From Actinotignum sanguinis (lineage in GTDB: Bacteria; Actinomycetota; Actinomycetes; Actinomycetales; Actinomycetaceae), in NCBI RefSeq assembly GCF_003957255.1, contig NZ_QDIE01000008.1:1-63175 (forward strand): a stretch of DNA of 63,175 nt, read 5' to 3'. Made by a program: the position numbers and the translations under genes. Below the pieces are notes generated by a model. It was not told the origin of the DNA. It did not search any database and was given only the letters and a program-made list of their open reading frames with translations. Positions 58,684 to 63,175 of this stretch are shown piece by piece (position 1 is the stretch's first letter; every line of letters begins with the position of its first letter).

Positions 58684-58707
58684 GCGTCGTCGTAAAAAAG
58701 ACGACGC
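58684..58707. terminator. Bidirectional hairpin terminator made of inverted ACGACGC motifs
   Basis: An 8-bp stem (GCGTCGTC, 58684-58691, with 58700-58707) with loop GTAAAAAA lies between the convergent acyltransferase and GT2 genes, 6 bp from the GT2 stop. It is a paired copy of the ACGACGC core that recurs in the window. Confidence 0.6.
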
Positions 58708-58713
58708 CGGGGC

Positions 58714-59601
58714 CTACCTGCCCAGCAGGTGACGCAGCAGCGTACGCACCCCGGTGGAGCTGCGCTCCTTGAGGGCCCGCGGCAGCAAGGTAGCGGCGTA
58801 GAGGCGCGAGGTGGCGTGCACGTGGGCTGCCCGTTGGGCCTTCCTCCAACCGCGCTTTTTCATCTCCGCGGCCGCGAGCGCGAAATAGCGCCGCTCCCCA
58901 GCAAAGCGGGTACCGTCCAGAAGCTTGGAAGCAGAAGCGGAAGAATCGTGGCGGCGGTAGCGGAAGCAGACCGTAGGTTCCACGAGCAGAGAGGCACCGG
59001 CAGCCAGCATATCGACGACAATGGCGAGATCCTGAATCAGGGGGAAACCAGCGCGGAAGGGGGTGGCGCGAATCGTCTCGGTGCGGAAAACCAGAGAGGG
59101 CCAGTAGAGCCAGTCCCCGGTGAGAAGGACCGCCGCTGCTCCCTCCCCGGAAATAACATTGCCCATCCGGGTGGAGCGCCTGCGCAGAGAGGCTTTGATG
59201 CGATCCCCGAGCGGCGAAATAACCGTGCCCTGCGCGTCAATGGGGCGCACGCCGGGCTGAATAATATCGATGGTGGGGTGAGCGGCAATAGCGGCCTGGA
59301 TGGTCGAAACGAAATTCGGTTCCATCAGGTCATCGCAGCCCATGAACATCATGTATTCCGAGGTGGCCAGCTTGAGGCAGGTCTCGTAGTTTTCGGTAAT
59401 GCCCCGATTCGTTTCATTACGAATATAGGTGACGCGCTCATCATGAAGGTTGGCGAAATACTCGGGCACGCTCTCATCGGGATAGCAATCATCCACCACG
59501 GTGAGCTTCCACTCATCGCTATCCTGGGCCAGGACCGATTCCACGGTTTGGAAGAGGTAGTCCGGGTTACCCCAGAAGGGCAGCATGATATCGAGGCGCA
59601 T
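58714..59601 (-). CDS. Family 2 glycosyltransferase
   Basis: A 295-aa soluble GT-A enzyme. RLDIMLPFWGNPDYLFQTVESVLAQ, LTVVDDCYPDES, NRGITENYETCLKLA and the metal motif MMFMGCDDLMEPNFV are clear; PLIQDLAIVVDML is the acceptor-side region. The GCDD instead of DxD is common in the WcaA-like group. GAAAGGATATGCCCG precedes the ATG. It is divergent from the flippase-like gene. Donor and acceptor unknown. Confidence 0.88.
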   Translation of the reverse strand: MRLDIMLPFWGNPDYLFQTVESVLAQDSDEWKLTVVDDCYPDESVPEYFANLHDERVTYIRNETNRGITENYETCLKLATSEYMMFMGCDDLMEPNFVSTIQAAIAAHPTIDIIQPGVRPIDAQGTVISPLGDRIKASLRRRSTRMGNVISGEGAAAVLLTGDWLYWPSLVFRTETIRATPFRAGFPLIQDLAIVVDMLAAGASLLVEPTVCFRYRRHDSSASASKLLDGTRFAGERRYFALAAAEMKKRGWRKAQRAAHVHATSRLYAATLLPRALKERSSTGVRTLLRHLLGR

Positions 59602-59778
59602 CGGGCATATCCTTTCCGTGGCGAAGCCGCTTGCTGTTTCGCCGCCATCTGTACTAGCGCCTATTATGGCACGGGTGCGCTCAGGGTGCGGGTCCGCACG
59701 GGTCGGACGTGCCTAGCCGGCCGCCCGGAGTGTGCCGCGCCCTATACTTAAGAAATCCTGCGAAGAGAAAGGCCATCC

Positions 59779-61047
59779 GTGATGTCCACCGCCGCTGGCC
59801 AGAGCTCAGAAACTGCCGGAGCTGCCCTGCCCGTTGCCCTGGGGGGTGCCTCCGGGGCGCTTTCCGGTTTCTTTATTACGGTGGTGAGTGCGCGTTCGCT
59901 CTCCCCTACCGATAACACCCTGTTTTTGACGTTCTGGGCTGCCCTGTTCGCCATTATTGCGATCGTGGCGGGGCTCCAAAATGAGGTGACGCGGGCGGTG
60001 CGCCGCGACCGGGTGGAAGGCCGCGCGGGCGTGGCATCCGGGGCCGCGGGGCCGCGCTACCGCACCTCACCGGTCCTCATCTGCGCGGGGGTGGGCGTAT
60101 GTGCCGCGCTGCTGGTGCTGGCCGCCACGCCGCTGTGGCTGCGAGTATTTCACGGGTTTTCCGGGCGTGCTCTTCTTATTGGTTTTATTGCACTAGGGGT
60201 ACTCCTCAACAGCGTGCATCTGGGACTCCTCGGAGTTTTCGCTGGGCGCGGGAACTGGAAAGTTTTCGGTACTCTCACCTCGCTGGAACCGGCCCTGCGT
60301 TTCCTTTTCATTGCGATAGCTGGATATCTCAGCCTTGCACTCCACCTCTACGCCTTCGCCTGCGTGCTGGCCTGCGGTACCTGGCTGCTGCTTAGCGTCG
60401 CGCCGGGAGTGCGGGCTTTGGCGCGCACCCGCATCAATATTGCGCCGCGGGGCTTGGTGCGCCGCCTCCTGCTGGCTATGGCCGCCACCGGGGCCAGCGC
60501 GCTCCTCATTAACGGTTTCCCCCTCCTGATGAGCCTAACTACCGAGCCGGAAGTGTTCTCCCAGGCCGCTCCGCTCATTCAAGCGGTATCTGTAACCCGC
60601 GCGCCCCTCATGCTTCCCCTGGTGGCTTTCCAGTCCATGGTGATCACGGTTTTCGTCCAGCACCCCGAGCGCACCCGCGGTTATTTGCTACGGCTGGCCG
60701 TTATTCTGGGAGGAATTGGCGGGATTGGCGCCCTGGCCGCCGCCGCGTGCGGCCCGTGGCTCATGGCGGTTATCTTCGGATCGGCTTATGCGAATACTCC
60801 CCTGACGCTGGGATTATTGGTTCTTGCCGCAGCCTGCCTGGCTCTTCTTACGCTCACCGGGGCGGTGGCGCTGGCCGCCGATCACCACCGCCTCAATATT
60901 CTGGGGTGGTGCGTGGCCCTGCTGGTCTGCGTCGCCTTGATGCTCATCCCCATTTCTTTGGACATACGCACGGTTGTTTCCCTGGTCGTGGGCCCGCTGC
61001 TGGGCAGCATCTGCCATATCCTCGGTCTGGTGCGCCGCGCCCGATAG
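59779..61047 (+). CDS. Polysaccharide flippase-like membrane protein (Wzx/MATE superfamily)
   Basis: A 422-aa protein with 11-12 predicted transmembrane helices, few charged residues in the membrane part, and a general Wzx/MurJ-like pattern (early GALSGFFITVVSARSLSPTDNTLFLTFWAALF, as in oligosaccharide flippases, and a late AAPLIQAVSVTRAPLMLPLVAFQSMV). It may move a lipid-linked oligosaccharide separate from the Wzm/Wzt product. GAAAGG precedes a GTG-ATG start pair. The next gene, a GT2, is 105 bp downstream on the same strand. Confidence 0.7.
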   Translation: MMSTAAGQSSETAGAALPVALGGASGALSGFFITVVSARSLSPTDNTLFLTFWAALFAIIAIVAGLQNEVTRAVRRDRVEGRAGVASGAAGPRYRTSPVLICAGVGVCAALLVLAATPLWLRVFHGFSGRALLIGFIALGVLLNSVHLGLLGVFAGRGNWKVFGTLTSLEPALRFLFIAIAGYLSLALHLYAFACVLACGTWLLLSVAPGVRALARTRINIAPRGLVRRLLLAMAATGASALLINGFPLLMSLTTEPEVFSQAAPLIQAVSVTRAPLMLPLVAFQSMVITVFVQHPERTRGYLLRLAVILGGIGGIGALAAAACGPWLMAVIFGSAYANTPLTLGLLVLAAACLALLTLTGAVALAADHHRLNILGWCVALLVCVALMLIPISLDIRTVVSLVVGPLLGSICHILGLVRRAR

Positions 61048-61152
61048 AGCCCGATAGCACGCCAGAAGCTTGGGGACCTTTGGGGCCGGGCGGGATGCAC
61101 CAGGACCGCGCGCGGGTACCATGGAGACTACTGAGCTGACCTAGGAGGAATC

Positions 61153-62142
61153 ATGGCACGGGTATCCGTTATCACTCCCGCCTACCGCGGTGAGGACACC
61201 ATTCGGCGCGCGGTTGTATCGGTCCTGGGCCAAACAATGCCCGATGTGGAGCTCATCGTTGTGGATGATCACTCCCCCGATAACACCGCCGGCGTGCTGC
61301 ACGACCTGGAAAAAGAACTGGCCGATACCCGCCTCACCGTGATCTACCACGAGAACAATACCGGGGTATCCGGGGCGCGAAACTCCGCCCTCGGCCGCGC
61401 TTCCGGTGACTATATTGCCTTCCTCGACGGGGATGATTATTGGGAACCCACCTATCTGGAACGGATGCTGCGTGAAGTGGAAAGCGCGCCCGGTACCGAT
61501 GTGGTGTGCTGCGGGCGCACCATTCATCTCTCCAATGGACGCACGCGCACCGAGCACTCCCGTTTCCTCGGTACCCTGGCGGGCCCGGAGGCGGTGCGAG
61601 CTTTCCTCACCGATAACCTCACCCCGTTCCTCTGGGATAAGCTTTTTGCCGCCGCCACGTTCGAGGGTTTGCGTTTCCCCGAGCATATTCACCGCGGGGA
61701 AGATCAAGTTGTTGCCGCGATAGCGCTTTCCCGGGCCCGGCAGGTCACCTCCATTCCCGATGCCCTAGCCAATTATGTGGTGGGGACCCAGTCCCTCACC
61801 TGGGGCCGTGTTCCCGATCCGCAAGAATATGAGGATGCCGCACGTTTCCTAGCCGAAAAGCTCGGGCCGGAATGGATGGCAGAACCGAAAAACCTTTCCG
61901 CTTTTTTGGTGTACCGTACCCTCGCCATGATGATTTTGGCGCAATCCGCCATGCGTTCGGAGAAGGACACCGCGGATATCGTGCGCTCGGCACGGCGTGC
62001 TCTTAGCTTGCCCATGCTGCGCGCCACCGCGCAGGCCCGCCCGCAGCTAGCGGCCGGAGCCGCCCTGCTGCGTACGTGCCCGGCGCTCTATCGCAAGATC
62101 TACCTGCGTTACGTGCGCAGCACCTACGCCATCGCGGATTAG
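61153..62142 (+). CDS. Family 2 glycosyltransferase
   Basis: A 329-aa GT-A enzyme with a complete set of motifs: VSVITPAYRGEDTIRRAVVSVLGQT, LIVVDDHSPDNT, NNTGVSGARNSALGRASGDYIAFLDGDDYWEPTYLE (DGDD) and RGEDQVVAAIALSRA. The pattern is that of EpsJ/WcaA-like transferases that add a side-chain or repeat-unit sugar. TAGGAGGA is a strong ribosome binding site 5 bp before the ATG. Its stop is 9 bp from the stop of the convergent lipoprotein gene. Confidence 0.9.
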   Translation: MARVSVITPAYRGEDTIRRAVVSVLGQTMPDVELIVVDDHSPDNTAGVLHDLEKELADTRLTVIYHENNTGVSGARNSALGRASGDYIAFLDGDDYWEPTYLERMLREVESAPGTDVVCCGRTIHLSNGRTRTEHSRFLGTLAGPEAVRAFLTDNLTPFLWDKLFAAATFEGLRFPEHIHRGEDQVVAAIALSRARQVTSIPDALANYVVGTQSLTWGRVPDPQEYEDAARFLAEKLGPEWMAEPKNLSAFLVYRTLAMMILAQSAMRSEKDTADIVRSARRALSLPMLRATAQARPQLAAGAALLRTCPALYRKIYLRYVRSTYAIAD

Positions 62143-62151
62143 GAGCGGCGC

Positions 62152-62904
62152 TTAGAAAGCCCAGCGCCACCCCGAACCCGGAACACCCCAGGGGTTGTAG
62201 ACCAGATAGCCGTGCTCCAGGGAGGTTTCCAGGACCACCTTGCCGGCCGCGCTTTCTCCCGGATTGATAAAGGGGGTTACCCGTTCCGCGGCGGGATAGC
62301 ACGCGTACGATACCACCGAGTGGCTATCTTCCTGGATATTTCCATCCCGGTCCGTGAGGTGGAAGGCATCCCGATCCAGGGTGAGGAAGGGAACATCCGG
62401 GTCGTACGCAGCATAATCGGCTGCCATCTGCGCATTGAGATCAACCACGAGGAAAGTGCCGTTCTCGGCAGTGACCACCGCTGGTTCCGCGATGCGCGAG
62501 GGGCACTCCTGCGCCCGTGCGATATCCGTGACAGTCAGGGTGAACGCAGCCCGAGTGGCGCCGTCGACCGAAAGACCTACCGGCACCCCAAGCTGAGCTT
62601 CCACGTCCCCGCTCGGAGCAATCGCAACCGGGCGGCCCCCTTCCGCCCCATCATTAACCGCGGCGCGTTCCTGCGCAGTCCCGGAGCCGTTCCCGCTGGT
62701 CGCAGCGCCGCCGGGCGCCGCGCTCGCCACCGGAATGGGGGTGACCGGATCGGGATCACCCACCGCGGTGCTCGCGCAGCCACTCAGACCCGTGAGCGCG
62801 GCTAAGCTCAGCCCCGCGAGCGCGTGCCCGAGGCTCCACCGGCTCGCGTGCCTGTTTCGCCCGGACGAAAGTGCGGGTTGTGCGGTATGAATACTGTGCG
62901 TCAT
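62152..62904 (-). CDS. Lipoprotein of unknown function
   Basis: A 250-aa lipoprotein with signal (RWSLGHALAGLSLAALTGLSGC) and lipobox LSGC. A Gly/Ser/Ala-rich linker follows (about 44-90), then one compact domain (about 100-250) starting AQLGVPVGLSVDGATRAAFTLTVTDI, with FLVVDLNAQ, FLTLDRDAFHLTDRDGN and GKVVLETSLEHG. That order (GxxV, extended strands, a folded end with VLE) resembles DUF4352-type immunoglobulin-like domains. Start at 62904 (MTHSIHT) fits AAAGGAAAG; an ATG nine codons earlier is possible. Role unknown. Confidence 0.7.
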   Translation of the reverse strand: MTHSIHTAQPALSSGRNRHASRWSLGHALAGLSLAALTGLSGCASTAVGDPDPVTPIPVASAAPGGAATSGNGSGTAQERAAVNDGAEGGRPVAIAPSGDVEAQLGVPVGLSVDGATRAAFTLTVTDIARAQECPSRIAEPAVVTAENGTFLVVDLNAQMAADYAAYDPDVPFLTLDRDAFHLTDRDGNIQEDSHSVVSYACYPAAERVTPFINPGESAAGKVVLETSLEHGYLVYNPWGVPGSGWRWAF

Positions 62905-62937
62905 CTCGTTATCTTTCCTTTTCCTCGCCACGCGTTC

Positions 62938-63096
62938 TTAGAAGCGGTGGAAATCGCCGTGGGGGACAACGTAGCCCCAGCGCCGCGCGAAATCTTGTCG
63001 CCATTTCGTTGCCACGTACATCCACGCCGGCCCGTCTACGGTGGTAACTAGTGTACCGTCCGTGAAATAGCTTACTGGTGATGGTATTATTGATCC
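62938..63096 (-). pseudogene. Possible C-terminal gene remnant next to the IS630-type element
   Basis: The minus strand is open down to a TAA at 62938-62940 and ends AWMYVATKWRQDFARRW followed by GYVVPHGDFHRF. This aromatic-rich sequence with high-GC third positions looks like the end of a real protein. No start is visible and the frame runs into the beginning of the IS630-type gene, so it may be the stump of a gene cut by the insertion. Family not recognised; chance coding is possible. Confidence 0.35.
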
Positions 63097-63175
63097 ATGT
63101 CGCACCCCGCTAAACCACTCGCCTTGAGTGACGAGGAACGAAGCACCCTGGAAAAGATCTACAACTCACCATCAC
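63097..63175 (+). mobile_element. IS630-family transposase, N-terminus (cut by window edge)
   Basis: The 26 visible codons begin MSHPAKPLALSDEERSTLEK and continue IYNSPS. The LxLSDEERxxLExI pattern is the start of IS630/Tc1-mariner-type transposases, where it opens the DNA-binding helix-turn-helix. No good ribosome binding site. The region 63050-63080 upstream may contain the element's end, but the inverted repeat partner is outside the window. Confidence 0.55.

Noticed and set aside
31253-62142. Prophage or genomic island with an integrase
   Set aside because: No integrase, phage structural genes or attachment repeats were seen; the only mobile genes are partial transposases at the two window edges.

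Overview
The window comes from a high-GC actinobacterium. The best guess is a member of the Actinomycetaceae (Actinotignum/Actinobaculum/Schaalia-like), judged from gene content only. The evidence is the MtrA-MtrB-LpqB cell-envelope signalling operon, a WhiB2-type regulator, the actinobacteria-specific DUF3499 and DUF5719 genes, an FprA-type ferredoxin reductase, an acidic N-terminal extension on NusG, and frequent GTG starts.

The first 31 kb is mostly conserved core genome. Reading leftward on the minus strand from 5977: tRNA-Trp, secE, nusG, rplK, rplA, then a multi-pass membrane protein, then rplJ-rplL behind a clear L10 autoregulatory leader. The left edge (1-122) is the start of an IS3-type transposase gene, with a small translationally coupled ORF in front of it. 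From 6 to 18.6 kb there are a PLP aminotransferase, a very large secreted protein with two fused alkaline phosphatase domains, a phosphotransferase, adenosine deaminase, murB, rpmG with three tRNAs (Tyr, Thr, Met), a lipoate ligase-like protein and FprA. From 19 to 31 kb there are a long-form hibernation factor gene broken by an in-frame stop, comF, lpqB-mtrB-mtrA, DUF3499, a metallopeptidase-family protein, DUF5719, a large membrane glycosyltransferase and whiB2.

From 31.2 to 62.1 kb the window is a surface-polysaccharide locus. It contains dTDP-rhamnose genes (rmlA, rmlD, rmlC; no rmlB is visible), an epimerase resembling dTDP-rhamnose 4-epimerases, a Wzm/Wzt-type ABC exporter whose ATPase has a C-terminal glycan-recognition-type extension, two proteins fusing GT2 and GT4 glycosyltransferase domains, five further GT2 or GT4 enzymes, DUF2142-type polytopic proteins, an acyltransferase, a flippase-like protein, a UPF0104-type integral membrane protein and a DUF2304 protein. 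The likely job is synthesis, modification and export of a rhamnose-containing wall or surface glycan. The right edge has a lipoprotein gene, a possible gene remnant and the start of an IS630-type transposase.

The most unusual signals are these: the nonsense codon in hpf; a decamer (ACGACGGCGC and its complement) found by eye at 14 sites in both orientations, often at gene ends, with related inverted pairs forming intergenic hairpins; a probable inactive partner of a GT2-GT4 fusion at 49.6-51.2 kb; the tandem alkaline phosphatase; and several families of short tandem repeats. All coordinates and motif counts were read by eye without alignment software.
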